The notes: a model not told the origin generated them from the letters alone. Numbered from the stretch's first letter, positions 27,879 to 37,731 are shown. The stretch is 64,000 nucleotides of DNA from JALOKP01 sp963800865 (GCA_963800865.1 CAWDCL010000004.1:682001-746000), one strand, 5' to 3'. Numbers and translations: made by a program.

Positions 27879-28658
27879 GTGCCGGGAAGTCGTCGCCATC
27901 ACGCGGAGCGTCAGCCCCAGCATCGCGCGCTGCGAGCTGACCCACCTCGCGCGCGAGCCGATCGACCTGGCGCGGGCGGCGGCGCAGCACGGGGCGTACG
28001 AAGCGGCGCTGGCCGCGCTGGGCTGCACGGTCGAGCGTCTGCCCGACGCCCCCGACCTGCCCGACGCGGTGTTCGTCGAGGACGCGGCGGTGGTCCTGGA
28101 CCGGATCGCGGTCGTGACGCGGCCCGGCGCGGCGTCGCGCCGCCCGGAATGACGTCCAGCGTCGCCGCGGCGCTCGCCCGCTGGCGCGCGCTGCGGACGA
28201 TCGAGGCTCCCGGCACCCTCGACGGAGGCGACGTCCTGCGGGTCGGCGGGCGGCTCTTCGTCGGCCGGACCGGGCGCAGCAACGCGGACGGGATCGCCCA
28301 GCTGGCGCGCTTCGCGGCCGAGGAGGGCCTCACGGTCGTGCCGGTCGCGGTGCGCGGCTGCCTGCACCTGAAGTCGGCGGTGACCGAGTTCGCGCCGGGC
28401 CGGCTGCTCGTCCAGCCGGAGTGGCTCGACCTCGCGCCGTTTGCCGGACTCGACCTGCTCCCGGTCGACCCGGGCGAGCCGAACGCCGCCAACGCGCTGC
28501 GGGTCGGGCCGGGCCTGCTGGTCGCGGCCGCCTACCCGCGCACGCGGGCGCGGATCGAGGCGGAGGGGATCACGGTCCAGACGGTCGACGCCTCGGAGCT
28601 GGCGAAGGCCGAAGGGGCCCTCACCTGCTGCAGCCTGATCGTGACGCAGTCAGCCTGA
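27879..28658 (+). CDS. DDAH-like amidinohydrolase (dimethylargininase family), two frameshifts
   Basis: A GTG start at 27879 lies eight bases after AAAGGAGG. One extra C right after it and one missing base near 28148 move the true sequence across frames. Assembled, it reads REVVAITRSVSPSIARCELTHLAREPIDLARA, DAPDLPDAVFVEDAAVV (Asp pair), EAPGTLDGGDVLRVGGRLFVGRT, the catalytic His in GCLHLKSAVT and the catalytic Cys near the C-terminus in ALTCCSLIV. This is the guanidine-modifying fold of DDAH and related arginine deiminases, which hydrolyses methylarginine to citrulline and methylamine. Length (about 259 residues) is normal. The end overlaps the convergent helicase by nine bases. Confidence 0.85.
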   Translation: MPGSRRHHAERQPQHRALRADPPRARADRPGAGGGAARGVRSGAGRAGLHGRASARRPRPARRGVRRGRGGGPGPDRGRDAARRGVAPPGMTSSVAAALARWRALRTIEAPGTLDGGDVLRVGGRLFVGRTGRSNADGIAQLARFAAEEGLTVVPVAVRGCLHLKSAVTEFAPGRLLVQPEWLDLAPFAGLDLLPVDPGEPNAANALRVGPGLLVAAAYPRTRARIEAEGITVQTVDASELAKAEGALTCCSLIVTQSA

Positions 28659-30365
28659 GGCCGGCCCCGGCCGCTCGACGCGGACCACGACGCGCTTGCG
28701 CTTGATCGTCGTCGCGCGCAGCGCGGTGGCGACCCGCTCGACGACCCCTTCGGACAGCTCGACCAGCGAGAACTTGTCGGCGATCTCGATCGCGCCGATG
28801 TCGCGGACCGAGACCCCCGCCTCGTTGGCGATCGCGCCGACCAGGTCGGCCGGGCGGATCCCGGCCTTGCGCCCCGCCCCGATGAAGACGCGCAGCATGC
28901 CGCCGCCGACGGCGCGGGCCGCCGGGCCGCGGGCCTTCGCAGAGCGCGGCTTCGCACCGGCTCCGGCACCATGGGCGCCGCCCTTCGAGCTGCGTTTCGA
29001 GGCGGCCGCTTCGGGTTCTGGAGCGGCGACAGGAATCTCGGACTCCTCGTCGTCGCGCCCGCCCGCGGTGGCCTCGTGGGCCAGCTTCACCGCCGCCGCC
29101 GCGACGTCCATCGGGTCGAACTCGTCGGCCAGCGTCTCGGCGACGACGCGGTAGCCGTCGAGGTCCCCGGCGAGGATCGTGTCCCGCACCGCGCCGCGCG
29201 TGAGGTCCAGCCGCCGGGCGCGGACGTCGAGCAGCGTGGGAACCGACGCGACCTCGATCCGGTGCTTGGTCAGCTGCTCGATGGCGCGCAGCATGCGGTG
29301 CTCGCGCGGCTCCGCGAACGTGATCGCCACGCCCGTGCGCCCCGCCCGGCCGGTCCGGCCGATGCGATGGATGTAGTCGTCCGGCGACGACGGGACGTCG
29401 AAGTTGACGACGTGCGACAGCTTCTCGATGTCGATCCCGCGCGCGGCGACGTCGGTCGCGACGAGCAGGTCGATCGTCCCGCCGCGGACCTTCCGCATGA
29501 CCCGGTCGCGCTGGTCCTGCGACATCCCGCCGTGGAGCGCCTCGACGCGGAAGCCGCGCCCGGAGAGGGTCTGCGCCAGGCTGTCGACCTCGGTCCGGGT
29601 CCGGCAGAAGATCAGCGCCAGCGCCGGCGATTCCAGGTCGAGAACCCTCCCCAGCGCGGCGATCTTGTGGGCCCGCGGGACGATGTACGCGACCTGCCGC
29701 ACGCGCGGAACGTCGCCTTTCGCGCGCGCTTCCTGCGGGATGTGAACGCGCAGCGGCTCGCGCAGGTGGGCCTCGGCGATCGCCGCGATGCGGCGCGGGA
29801 TCGTCGCCGAGAAGAGCGCCGTCTGCCGCGCGGTGGGCGTCGCGTCGAGGATCTGCTCGAGGTCCTCGGCGAAGCCCATGTCGAGCATCTCGTCGGCCTC
29901 GTCGAGCACGACGGCGGCGAGCCCCGAGAGATCGATGGTCTGGCGCCGGAGATGGTCGAGCACGCGCCCCGGCGTCGCGACCACCACGTGCACGCCGCGC
30001 TGCAGTGCCTGGATCTGGCGGCGGAAGTCCTGCCCGCCGTAGATCGGCACGACGTCGGCGTCGAGCCGCTGGCCGTAGCGGTGGAACGCCTCGGCCACCT
30101 GGATCGCCAGCTCGCGCGTGGGCACGAGGACCAGCACGGCCGGCTTCCGCGGGACCGGGCGTACCCGCCCCAGCCGCTGGAGTAAGGGGAGCGCGAAGGC
30201 GGCCGTCTTGCCGGTCCCGGTCGCCGCCTGGCCCAGCAGGTCGCGCCCGGCGAGCAGTGGCGGGATCGCCTCCCGCTGGATCGGGGTGGGTTCCTCGTAG
30301 CCGAGCTCGGTGAGCGCAAGGACGAGATCGGGCTCGAGGCCGAGCTCCGCGAACGGTTCGTTCAT
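28650..30365 (-). CDS. deaD: DEAD-box RNA helicase with DbpA-type RNA-binding domain
   Basis: 571 residues. Q motif, ATGTGKT, PTRELAIQV, DEADEMLDMGF, SATIP, ATDVAARGID and HRIGRTGRAGR are all in order. After the helicase core come an acidic/low-complexity linker (DEESEIPVAAPEPEAAASK, then a Gly/Ala/Lys stretch) and a C-terminal DbpA-like RRM domain (GGMLRVFIGAGRKAGIRPADLVGAIANEAGV, ending VERPGP). CsdA/DeaD and DbpA proteins of this shape unwind rRNA during large-subunit assembly and cold adaptation. The start is ATG 30365. It lies downstream of the respiratory operon on the same strand, with a 43-base gap. Confidence 0.94.
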   Translation of the reverse strand: MNEPFAELGLEPDLVLALTELGYEEPTPIQREAIPPLLAGRDLLGQAATGTGKTAAFALPLLQRLGRVRPVPRKPAVLVLVPTRELAIQVAEAFHRYGQRLDADVVPIYGGQDFRRQIQALQRGVHVVVATPGRVLDHLRRQTIDLSGLAAVVLDEADEMLDMGFAEDLEQILDATPTARQTALFSATIPRRIAAIAEAHLREPLRVHIPQEARAKGDVPRVRQVAYIVPRAHKIAALGRVLDLESPALALIFCRTRTEVDSLAQTLSGRGFRVEALHGGMSQDQRDRVMRKVRGGTIDLLVATDVAARGIDIEKLSHVVNFDVPSSPDDYIHRIGRTGRAGRTGVAITFAEPREHRMLRAIEQLTKHRIEVASVPTLLDVRARRLDLTRGAVRDTILAGDLDGYRVVAETLADEFDPMDVAAAAVKLAHEATAGGRDDEESEIPVAAPEPEAAASKRSSKGGAHGAGAGAKPRSAKARGPAARAVGGGMLRVFIGAGRKAGIRPADLVGAIANEAGVSVRDIGAIEIADKFSLVELSEGVVERVATALRATTIKRKRVVVRVERPGPASG

Positions 30366-30408
30366 GCGGGGAGCATAGCAGCAGGCGCGCGGCGCGCGGC
30401 GCCGCCCC

Positions 30409-31590
30409 TCAGTGGGCCGCTTCCTTGGCGCTTTTCTCCCACGGCGGCAGCAGCTTGACCAGCACCGCCAGGATCACGAACGGCAGGATCAGGAAGAAGA
30501 TCGCCGGCAGCAGACCCTCGCGCGTCGCGAAATCCAGCTTGTAGGTCGTGTAGCCGAGGAACGACTTCGAGAACAGCTGCCCGCCGATCACGACGTTCCA
30601 GCGCATCGCGAAGATCCCGATCAGCGTCAGCACCGCGGCGATCGCGTAGATCGTCTTGCGGGCCTTCTCGCTGAGGGTGACCAGCTGCGTCAGGGCCAGG
30701 AGGGCCAGCGGTGTGATCGTGCCGAGGAAGATCTGGATCACGATGTGCGACATGTAGAGCTTGGTCCGCACCATGAAATCGAGCGAGCGGAACGACTCGT
30801 CGGCCACGTAGATCCGGTGGATCAGGTCCAGCATCTCCAGTGCGAAGTCGATCAGGAAGGCGTAGAAGAGATACATCGCGATCGTGTCGACGCACTTCAT
30901 GTCGATCTGCTCGCCGCGGACGAGCGTGAAGACCATGTACATCAGCAGGACGAGCGCGATCCCCGAGACCACGGCGGAGAAGAGGAACACCACCGGCATC
31001 AGCGGCGTGGACCACCAGGGATTGGCCTTGACCGAGCCGAAGATGAACCCGACGTATCCGTGCAGCAGGAAGGCCGACGGGATGCCGATGACCGTGATGA
31101 TCCGGCCGACCTTGTCGTCCAGGGCGAGGGCCTCCGGGCCGATGTCGTACGAGCCCAGCGTCATCGCGCGGTAGACCCAGCGCAGCGGCCCCTGGGTCTG
31201 CTGGGCCAGCAGCACGATCTCCCTGCGGTAGTCCAGCCAGATCTCGACCACCAGCACCGCCATCAGGTACCAGAGGTAGACGAAGCCGAACATCGCCATC
31301 GCGGAGGTCGTGTGCGGGGTGAGGTACATCTCGAGCGAGCGCTCGGGGTGTCCCAGGTGCATCTGGAGCGGGAGCGGCGCCACGATCAGGAAGGCCAGCG
31401 CCGTGAGCAGCGCCAGGCGGTAGGTCGGTTTCACCGCGACGACGTTGAAGACCCGCTCCAGCGAAGCGAGGATGAAAGCGCCCGCGACCAGTCCCGTCAG
31501 GAACGGGTAGAGCACGATCAGCACGCTCCACTGCAGCTCGATCTCGTTGGGGTACATGAAGCCCTGCACGGTGTCGACCAGGTGTTCCAT
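30409..31590 (-). CDS. nrfD: NrfD/PsrC-type integral membrane quinone-interacting subunit
   Basis: 393 residues with about ten hydrophobic helices, beginning IELQWSVLIVLYPFLTGLVAGAF and containing PLPLQMHLGHPERSLEMYL (the conserved GHPE motif after helix 2) and GYVGFIFGSVKANPWWSTPLMP. NrfD/PsrC proteins carry no cofactor; they exchange quinone and pass electrons through the Fe-S subunit. It starts three bases after the Fe-S gene stop, so it belongs to one operon with the Fe-S protein and a tetraheme cytochrome. The catalytic subunit, if any, is elsewhere. Confidence 0.92.
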   Translation of the reverse strand: MEHLVDTVQGFMYPNEIELQWSVLIVLYPFLTGLVAGAFILASLERVFNVVAVKPTYRLALLTALAFLIVAPLPLQMHLGHPERSLEMYLTPHTTSAMAMFGFVYLWYLMAVLVVEIWLDYRREIVLLAQQTQGPLRWVYRAMTLGSYDIGPEALALDDKVGRIITVIGIPSAFLLHGYVGFIFGSVKANPWWSTPLMPVVFLFSAVVSGIALVLLMYMVFTLVRGEQIDMKCVDTIAMYLFYAFLIDFALEMLDLIHRIYVADESFRSLDFMVRTKLYMSHIVIQIFLGTITPLALLALTQLVTLSEKARKTIYAIAAVLTLIGIFAMRWNVVIGGQLFSKSFLGYTTYKLDFATREGLLPAIFFLILPFVILAVLVKLLPPWEKSAKEAAH

Positions 31591-31593
31591 GCC

Positions 31594-32355
31594 TCACCTC
31601 ACCGAGCCGTCGAGGTCCTTGTAGTAGCACTTGGACCCGGTGGCCATCTGCGGCTTGAGGACGTGGATCGCGTTCTCCCGAAGGAAGTCGTGGATCGGGT
31701 CCCTGGGGTTCTTCAGGTCGCCGAGCATCCGCGCGCCCGTGGGGCAGTTCTCGGCGCAGGCCGTCGTCAGGCCGCGGGTGATGCGGTGGTAGCAGAGCGT
31801 GCACTTGTCGGCGGTCATCGTCTCGGGGTGGATATAGCGGCAGCCGTAGGGGCAGGCCTGCACGCAGTAGCGGCAGCCCAGGCAGTAGGTCTTGTCGACC
31901 AGCACGACCCCGTCGGGCGACTCGAAGGTCGCCCCGACCGGGCAGACCTGCACGCAGGGCGAATGCGCGCAGTGGTTGCACAGCTTCGGGACGAAGAAGC
32001 TCTTCACGTCGTCGGCCGCGGGCAGGACCGGGAAGCCCTCGTAGCCGCCGTTCGGGGAGTCGACCAGGGGGTGCTCCTGGTCGGCGCCGATCACCCGGTA
32101 GCGCTCGACCCAGGTGCGGAAGTAGTAGGGTTCCTTCGGGACGTGGTTCTCGGTCTTGCAGGCCCTGACGCAGCTCCCGCAGCCGATGCAGCGGGAGATG
32201 TCGATCGCGAAGGCCCACCAGTGGTCGTCCATCTCGTAACCGGGTGCCTTCTCGGGCTCTCCGGCCAGGACCCAGTCGAGCGCCGCGGCCGCGAGCGGCG
32301 TGAGGAGCAGGAGCTTCCCCGACGTGGCGACGAAGCTCCGGCGTGCGGTATCCAA
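31594..32355 (-). CDS. nrfC: Tat-exported 4Fe-4S ferredoxin subunit (NrfC/DmsB-like)
   Basis: 253 residues from a TTG start at 32355, chosen because GGGGGAGG lies just upstream and the N-terminus then reads LDTARRSFVATSGKLLLLTPLAAAAL, a twin-arginine signal. Four cubane cysteine clusters are present: CIGCGSCVRACKTE, CNHCAHSPCVQVCPVG, CLGCRYCVQACPYG and CTLCYHRI...ACAENCPTG. This matches the electron-transfer subunits of NrfC, PhsB and ActB families. It sits between the tetraheme cytochrome gene (17 bases upstream) and the nrfD gene. Confidence 0.92.
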   Translation of the reverse strand: MDTARRSFVATSGKLLLLTPLAAAALDWVLAGEPEKAPGYEMDDHWWAFAIDISRCIGCGSCVRACKTENHVPKEPYYFRTWVERYRVIGADQEHPLVDSPNGGYEGFPVLPAADDVKSFFVPKLCNHCAHSPCVQVCPVGATFESPDGVVLVDKTYCLGCRYCVQACPYGCRYIHPETMTADKCTLCYHRITRGLTTACAENCPTGARMLGDLKNPRDPIHDFLRENAIHVLKPQMATGSKCYYKDLDGSVR

Positions 32356-32372
32356 GGCGTCCTCCCCCGGTC

Positions 32373-32834
32373 TCAGCCGAGCGCCGGGCTGTGAGGCACG
32401 TGGCAGTCGGCGCAGGATCCCGACGGGGCGTGATCCTCGACGACGATGACCTTGAACCAGGCGGGCTTGCCCACGTTCCGCTCGTGGCAGGTGAGGCAGG
32501 TGAGGCGCGGATCGGGCAGCGTGGGCTTTCCCGTGGTCGGATCGTCGGCGTGCGCAGCCAGCGCCCCGTGGCAGGTCTCGCAGCCGATCCGCGCGTGCGG
32601 CCCCGCTCCCTTGAGCTTCACCACCTCGTCGTGGCACTCCGCGCAGGCGCCGCGGCCGGCGAAGACGAGCGGCTTGTCGCGGTTGTCGGCCAGCGCGCCG
32701 GGGCGGAAGAAGCCGTACTCGCCGAAGTTCGCGGGCACGAAGAGCGCGCGAACGACGAGGAAGAGGACGATCCCGGCGACGAACAGCCCGGCCATCCGGA
32801 ACAGGTGTGACGCGTGACCCAGCCCGGCCTTCAT
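32373..32834 (-). CDS. Membrane-anchored tetraheme cytochrome c
   Basis: 153 residues with one N-terminal membrane helix (MAGLFVAGIVLFLVVRALFV) and four CxxCH heme sites: CAECH, CETCH, CLTCH and CADCH. Several extra histidines (GPHARI, AAHADD, HVPHSPALG) may act as distal ligands. Small cytochromes like this link a periplasmic redox partner with a NrfC/NrfD pair. It is the first gene of the operon cytochrome, Fe-S, NrfD. The missing catalytic enzyme means the substrate (nitrite, sulfur compound or none) cannot be inferred. Confidence 0.9.
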   Translation of the reverse strand: MKAGLGHASHLFRMAGLFVAGIVLFLVVRALFVPANFGEYGFFRPGALADNRDKPLVFAGRGACAECHDEVVKLKGAGPHARIGCETCHGALAAHADDPTTGKPTLPDPRLTCLTCHERNVGKPAWFKVIVVEDHAPSGSCADCHVPHSPALG

Positions 32835-32939
32835 GGTTTGTCAGGAGAGCACAGGTCGCGCGGAGAGCACAAGGGAGAACTGGACCTCGCGCACCGAATC
32901 GCGTGCTTTACGGGGCGATGGTGCCGAGTTCGTTAGGGG

Positions 32940-34403
32940 TCAACGCCGGGCTGGCGGGGCCGTCAGGCCGCGGCGGCGTTCGAAGGCCGCCGCGGCCTCG
33001 TCGCCGATGATCCGCCGGGTCGCCCCGACGGCGTCCGCCACCGTCGCGCAACGCCTTGCCGTCTCGGTCATCTCCCGGGTGCCGGCGCAGCCCTCCTCGG
33101 ACTGGCGTGCGCAGGCATAGGCATTGATGAAGTAGGCCGCGAGATCGCGCTCGGCGATCATCCAGAACGGCCGCATCCCCGCCTTCCCGAGTTTCTCGAG
33201 CGTCTCGAGCAGCTCGCGGGCACCGGGCGCGTCCCCGCCGTCGCGCAGCGAGAGCATGGCTCCCAGGCTCGCGCGCCCCGCCAGATCGAGCGCCGTCCGG
33301 ACGAACCCGTCGAACGGCTCGCGCTCGCTCGCGGGGAGCATCTCGCGCAGCAGCAGGATCCGTCCGGCCAGGTCCTCCTGCGAGGCCAGTGCCGCGGCAC
33401 GGTCGGTCCACGCCGCGAGCCTCGCCTCCAGCGCGGTCACTTGGCCTTGGAGAAGGTCGGCGGGAGCCGAGGTCCCGGCCAGGGTCCTTCGGCCCGTGTC
33501 CAGCTGGCGCCGGTATTGGGCGAGTCGCCTCGGTAGATCCGACTCGACCGACTTTCGGAGGCTCTCGAGCAGCCGGACCGCGAGCGCCGAGGAGCGCCCG
33601 TCGGCAATTCGCGCTGCATCCATGACGTACGGCCACAGGAACTGAGCCGCGCGGAACTTCTGGTCGTAACTCGCGTCCTCGCTCTCGAGGGCGGCTTCTG
33701 CCCCTTTCGATGCCGAGTCACGGGAGGCGAGGTAGCGGGAATAGGCGAGATCGAAACCGCCCGCCCGTTCGAGGTCCGTCGCGGCACGAATCTCGAGGGA
33801 GAGCCACGCGCCGTCGTCGATCGCGGACCACAGCCGCCGCCACGCCGCGCGATCCGGCTGCTCGGGGGCCAGCTCGACGGCGTAGACGCCGAACACGTCC
33901 GCTTCCACGAGCACCGGGAACTCCCGCGCGAGTTCGGCGAACGAGAGGTGCTCCCCGCCGGTCATCCCGGCGCCACCCGGCACCATCGTGTTGCGGCCGC
34001 CGCCGGCGGCGGCGACGACGTGCAGCCGGACTCCCAGCCGGGCCAGGGTCTGGAGGGCGCCCAGGACCGGAGCCCCCCGGTAGCCGTCACCCTGGCGGAA
34101 GTTGGACACGACGAGGGCAGCGATCCGGGTCGGCGCCGCGCTCGAGCTTCCGGCCATCTCGGCCACGATCTCGCGCGTCATCGCCACGACGGCATCGTCG
34201 ACATTGGTGCCTCCCCGCGGCGTCGGAGCGTTGATGGAGGAGAGGCACTCCTGCATGTCGCCCGTCCAACCCCGCGTCTGGCTGTGGTACTCGTGGTCGA
34301 AGAACGCGACGTTGCAGCGCACGGGAATCGAACCGCGGGACTGCTCCCGGAGGGCGTCGAGGGCCTTGGCCGCGGCGGCCCGCACGTTGGCGTCGTCGGT
34401 CAT
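32940..34403 (-). CDS. VWFA-type protein, C-terminal part (separated from its N-terminus by a 2-base frameshift)
   Basis: 487 residues beginning MTDDANVRAAAAKALDALRE and running through a vWA-like core (PTPRGGTNVDDAVVAMTREIV with the second MIDAS threonine, and RIAALVVSNFRQGDG). It is followed by a helical, Arg/Glu-rich tail ending RRGLTAPPARR. The open frame upstream (34400-35098) ends in LLIDGSDSI, the first MIDAS motif (DxSxS). The two overlap by four bases. Removing two bases (an AT repeat at 34403) gives a continuous DGSDSM-TDD. So this is probably one exported VWFA protein of about 720 residues, similar in plan to VWFA-related proteins common in Acidobacteria. Confidence 0.65.
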   Translation of the reverse strand: MTDDANVRAAAAKALDALREQSRGSIPVRCNVAFFDHEYHSQTRGWTGDMQECLSSINAPTPRGGTNVDDAVVAMTREIVAEMAGSSSAAPTRIAALVVSNFRQGDGYRGAPVLGALQTLARLGVRLHVVAAAGGGRNTMVPGGAGMTGGEHLSFAELAREFPVLVEADVFGVYAVELAPEQPDRAAWRRLWSAIDDGAWLSLEIRAATDLERAGGFDLAYSRYLASRDSASKGAEAALESEDASYDQKFRAAQFLWPYVMDAARIADGRSSALAVRLLESLRKSVESDLPRRLAQYRRQLDTGRRTLAGTSAPADLLQGQVTALEARLAAWTDRAAALASQEDLAGRILLLREMLPASEREPFDGFVRTALDLAGRASLGAMLSLRDGGDAPGARELLETLEKLGKAGMRPFWMIAERDLAAYFINAYACARQSEEGCAGTREMTETARRCATVADAVGATRRIIGDEAAAAFERRRGLTAPPARR

Positions 34404-35098
34404 ATGCTGTCCGACCCGTCGATCAGCAGGAAGAGCCCCACCCGCGACGGGGGCGCGGCACGAGTGATCCGGCTCGCCACGACCGGCACGGACCCGACCC
34501 GGCCGCGGAGGCGCTCGGGGTGCTGCAGGAGGTCCGCGAGCGCTTCGGGTGCCGCGTTGATCCGGGCCTCGACCACGGGTCCGGCGGCACTCTCGACGAG
34601 CAGCTCGGGGACGAACGGGAAGGTGGTCACCGACTGCCGCGCGAGAACCTCGCCCGAGCCCGCGAGCAGTGCGACCTCGACCCGCCGTGGCGGCGAGTCG
34701 GCCGGCAGGTCGACGGGGCAGCTCACGGTCCTTCCGCCCGTCTCGGCTTCGGCACCGGCCGTGCAGTCCCGGGCCGGCAACTCCCGGTCGATCCCGGGAA
34801 GCGCCGTGTACAGGATGCGGAGCGATGCGGGGATCGAGGCCTCCGGCGCCGGGAGGCCGACGCGCACGCGTAGAACGCTCGATCCCGACCAGAGGTCGAG
34901 CGGCGAGGGAAAGACGATCGAGACGGCGGCGTCGCCGGGACCGGGAGTTGCCGGCGGCACCCCCGCGCCGGGTGAGGACTGCTGCCCGGACTCGGCCCGG
35001 GGCGGCGCGGCTAGCGCACCGAGGAGGAGAAGGGCGGCGGCGATCGAGGCGTTACGGTGACGAAGGAACGCGGCCCGCCGACGAGTGTCAAGCGACAC
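34400..35098 (-). CDS. VWFA-type protein, N-terminal exported part
   Basis: 232 residues. An N-terminal hydrophobic signal segment (NASIAAALLLLGALAAPPRA) is followed by an Ig-like beta-rich domain (LWSGSSVLRVRVGLPAPEASIPAS, VSCPVDLPADSPPRRVEVALLAGSG). The end reads GLFLLIDGSDSI, the metal-site start of a vWA domain, and then meets a TGA. The vWA domain continues in the overlapping downstream frame. If the break is real, translation could be coupled through the ATGA overlap. It is divergent from a second VWFA gene across about 380 bases. Confidence 0.65.
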   Translation of the reverse strand: MSLDTRRRAAFLRHRNASIAAALLLLGALAAPPRAESGQQSSPGAGVPPATPGPGDAAVSIVFPSPLDLWSGSSVLRVRVGLPAPEASIPASLRILYTALPGIDRELPARDCTAGAEAETGGRTVSCPVDLPADSPPRRVEVALLAGSGEVLARQSVTTFPFVPELLVESAAGPVVEARINAAPEALADLLQHPERLRGRVGSVPVVASRITRAAPPSRVGLFLLIDGSDSI

Positions 35099-35476
35099 GA
35101 GCCTCTCCGAAGTTGGTAGACATCTTACCCTCCGATCCCCCTCCGACTAGATGCGGCCTTCCCGGACCGCCTGGTGGGTTGTTCGCCGTCGGAGCCCGCC
35201 GCGAGTCGTCCCGCGCCTCCGACGGAGACCCAGACGCCGTCCTCGCCGATCCGCAGCGCGTTGCAGGTCGATCTCGCAGTTCGATCAGGGCCGCCTGCCA
35301 CGATCTCGGGTCACAGGAGGAGAAGATGCTCTGCAGGACTGCAGCACTTACGGGTAGTAACTCACTGTAAGCGGTGCTCTCGGTTCCACTTCTCCATGCC
35401 GGCGAGGTGCTACCCTTGCATCGCCGCGGGGCCGTCGAGCCCCGCGCGGGGCCGCGCCCGGTGAACACGGTGCTCC
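35099..35476. other. Divergent intergenic region between two VWFA-type genes
   Basis: 378 bases with no supportable gene; the open frames inside it have no start site or family support. It must hold both promoters. I see a short palindrome CTGCAGGACTGCAG (35331-35344) and the arms CTTAC/GTAAG around GGTAGTAACTCACT (about 35348-35372), but neither is a confident operator. Confidence 0.5.
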
Positions 35477-37731
35477 ATGAATCTCGGTCGCTGTATCGCG
35501 GTCTTCTTCACCGCATGCGGAGCCCTGCTTCTGGATCCCGTGGGCGTCGCTCAGTCCGTAGACGCGTCGCGCTCCGCAGCGACGGTCCAGGTTCCGGTGC
35601 ACCGGACGCTGGTTCCCCTGTTCGTGCGGACCCCCGCTGGCGAGCCGGCGATCGGGCTGGTCCTGCAGCCGGACGACCTCCGCGTCCTGGTCGGTGGTCA
35701 TCGAGTCGTTGCGGACTCTGACGCAGGCTACTCACTCGATGTCTTCTGCAGCGGGGAGGAAGACGTCGCATCACCGCAATCGCGGGACGTTCGCCACGTC
35801 ATCGTCGTGGTCGACTTGCACTTCATGGACGCCGCCGCCCGATTCCGCGTGGCGGATGCGATCGACGTCGCGGCGGCCGAGCCGTCCGGGGACGGCGTCC
35901 TCTACTCCGTCCTCGTGATCGCGAGCCGTGTCATTCCGCTCACCCCGGGCTTCGTCCCCGCGGGTCGGCGCCTTCATCGAGCGGCGTCCGTACTGCGTGA
36001 GCTGCAGTTCGAGGCGCCAGGCCCCAGGCCAATGGCGAAGGCACAGTGGACCCCGCCGATCGATCGGTCGTTTCAGGCGGAGTTCGATCGGGTCTACCTG
36101 GCCGCGTTCTTCGACTGGATGGGGAAGGCGTGCGCGCAGATGATGTTGCCCGAGTTCGAGCGCGCGAGGAAGTGGGGCGTGCCGGTCCTCGCGGGCCAGG
36201 AATCCGAGAGTCGGCCCGAGAACGCCGAAGGCTACGTCGCCGAAGGGATCGCGCCGAAGGGAATCCTCTCGCAGCGCGAGGCGTCCGGCTTCCTGGGCGG
36301 CTTGAGTACCGGCCGCGGACCGGGATTCGGGAGCAGTAACGTGCCGATGGGGTTCCAGAACGACCTGGCGGCGGCGGAGCACGTGGGAGACGTGATCGCG
36401 GGGACCGACATCGGTCCCAGCGTGCGCGCCCTGTCAGCGATCGTGCAGGCCTATGCCCAGGTCCGGTCGCCCAAGTGGCTGGTGCTCTTCTCGGGAGAGG
36501 CCTTCCGCTCTTCCCGCGATGCCAAGAACGACGGCGCCGTGGCCGTGCTTCGGGAGGCGGCGGCGCTGCGCTTCACCGTGTGGACGGTGGACGCCGCGGG
36601 GATCGGCCGTTCAGAGGCGGGTGCCTCGGAACTCCTGGCGGCGATGGCCCGGGACAGCGGCGGGGCCGTAGTTCGCGGGACGAACGACCTGGCGACCGTA
36701 TTCCGACGCGTGGAGCGCAGTTCGGCATGCTATGCCGTCCTCGCACTTCCACCTTCCGCGCTGCCCGGCGACCGAGTCTGGACCTTTGACGTCGCGATCG
36801 ACACGGCGCGACGGCCGGATCTCTGGGGATATACGGTGGCGGCACCGCGTGTGCTCCGGCCGGACGCACCCGACCGCGAGCGCCAGGCAGCGCTGCGGCA
36901 GGCGCAAGACTCGGCGGGGGCGCTGTCGTCCATTGCGCTGGAGGGCGGCTTCGTATGGCCTGACAGCGGGGACGCCGGCGCCGGGGTCGGCCTCTACGTC
37001 CTGGTCGAGCCGGTTACTGCCTTCGGATCGACCGAGTCCCTGCTCGATCTCGCGGTCGCCGTCGAGCACGAGGCGGACGGCAGCGTGAGGTCCGTCTCGT
37101 GCGGCGAGAAGATGGCGGGGACCCCGACGCGACTGCGTGTCCGGGGGGGCGGCCGCTGCTCGCGGAGTTCCGGTGCCCCGCAACCGGAGCAGGGCGATAC
37201 ACGGCGCACGTCACCGTCGTCGCCCCCGACGAGGGCCGCGTCGGTGCGCGGACCTTCAGCCTGGACCTTCCGAGCGGAGATCCTGGATCACACCTGTCGA
37301 TGGGATACTCGGCGATGCTCGCCAGCCCCTGCGACGCGGTGACGTGGAGCGCGGCCGGGCCGGCGGAGGCCGGAGCGGCGGGAGCGAGGCGCGTGGTCGT
37401 GCCCGCGGGCGACGAGATCTTGGCGCGGTGCGAGGCCGAGGTGCTGGTCGTTCTCTGCGGGGAGGATCGACTGGCGGCGAGCGATCGCGCGTTCCTCACG
37501 ATCGCGCGGTGGGATGCGGAGCGACGGACCGCCGAGCCGGCGGCCATCGTGCCGTCCTCGAGCCTGCGCCGCGCCGCGGTGGCCGACGTTCCCGGTTGCG
37601 TTACGATCCGGGCTGTCATTCCTCCGTACTCGCTGGAGGCAGGGAACTACGCGTGGATGGCTGAAGCGGGACCGCGCGGGCCATCCGAGCCCGCCATGGT
37701 GCTCGCCGCCGGCCTGTTCGCGGTCCGCTGA
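35477..37731 (+). CDS. Exported VWFA-related protein (one frameshift)
   Basis: Signal peptide MNLGRCIAVFFTACGALLLDPVGVAQ, then a VWFA-related N-terminus (VPLFVRTPAGEPAIGLVLQPDDLRVLVGG, HVIVVVDLHFMDAA). The body contains KWLVLFSGEAFRSSRDAKNDG and LRFTVWTVDAAGIG, the typical closing strands of the Acidobacterial VWFA-related domain, then beta-rich repeats. The MIDAS-like DLHFMD lacks the second serine, so metal binding is doubtful. The frame slips at the seven-G run near 37143; the product continues in the next frame (LLAEFRCPATGAGRYTAHVTV and on) to TGA at 37731, giving about 750 residues. It is oriented away from the other VWFA locus. Confidence 0.7.

Noticed and set aside
35174..35464. A possible small gene between the two VWFA genes
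   Set aside because: Low-complexity Ser/Pro/Arg composition, no ribosome site, and it overlaps the region needed for two promoters.
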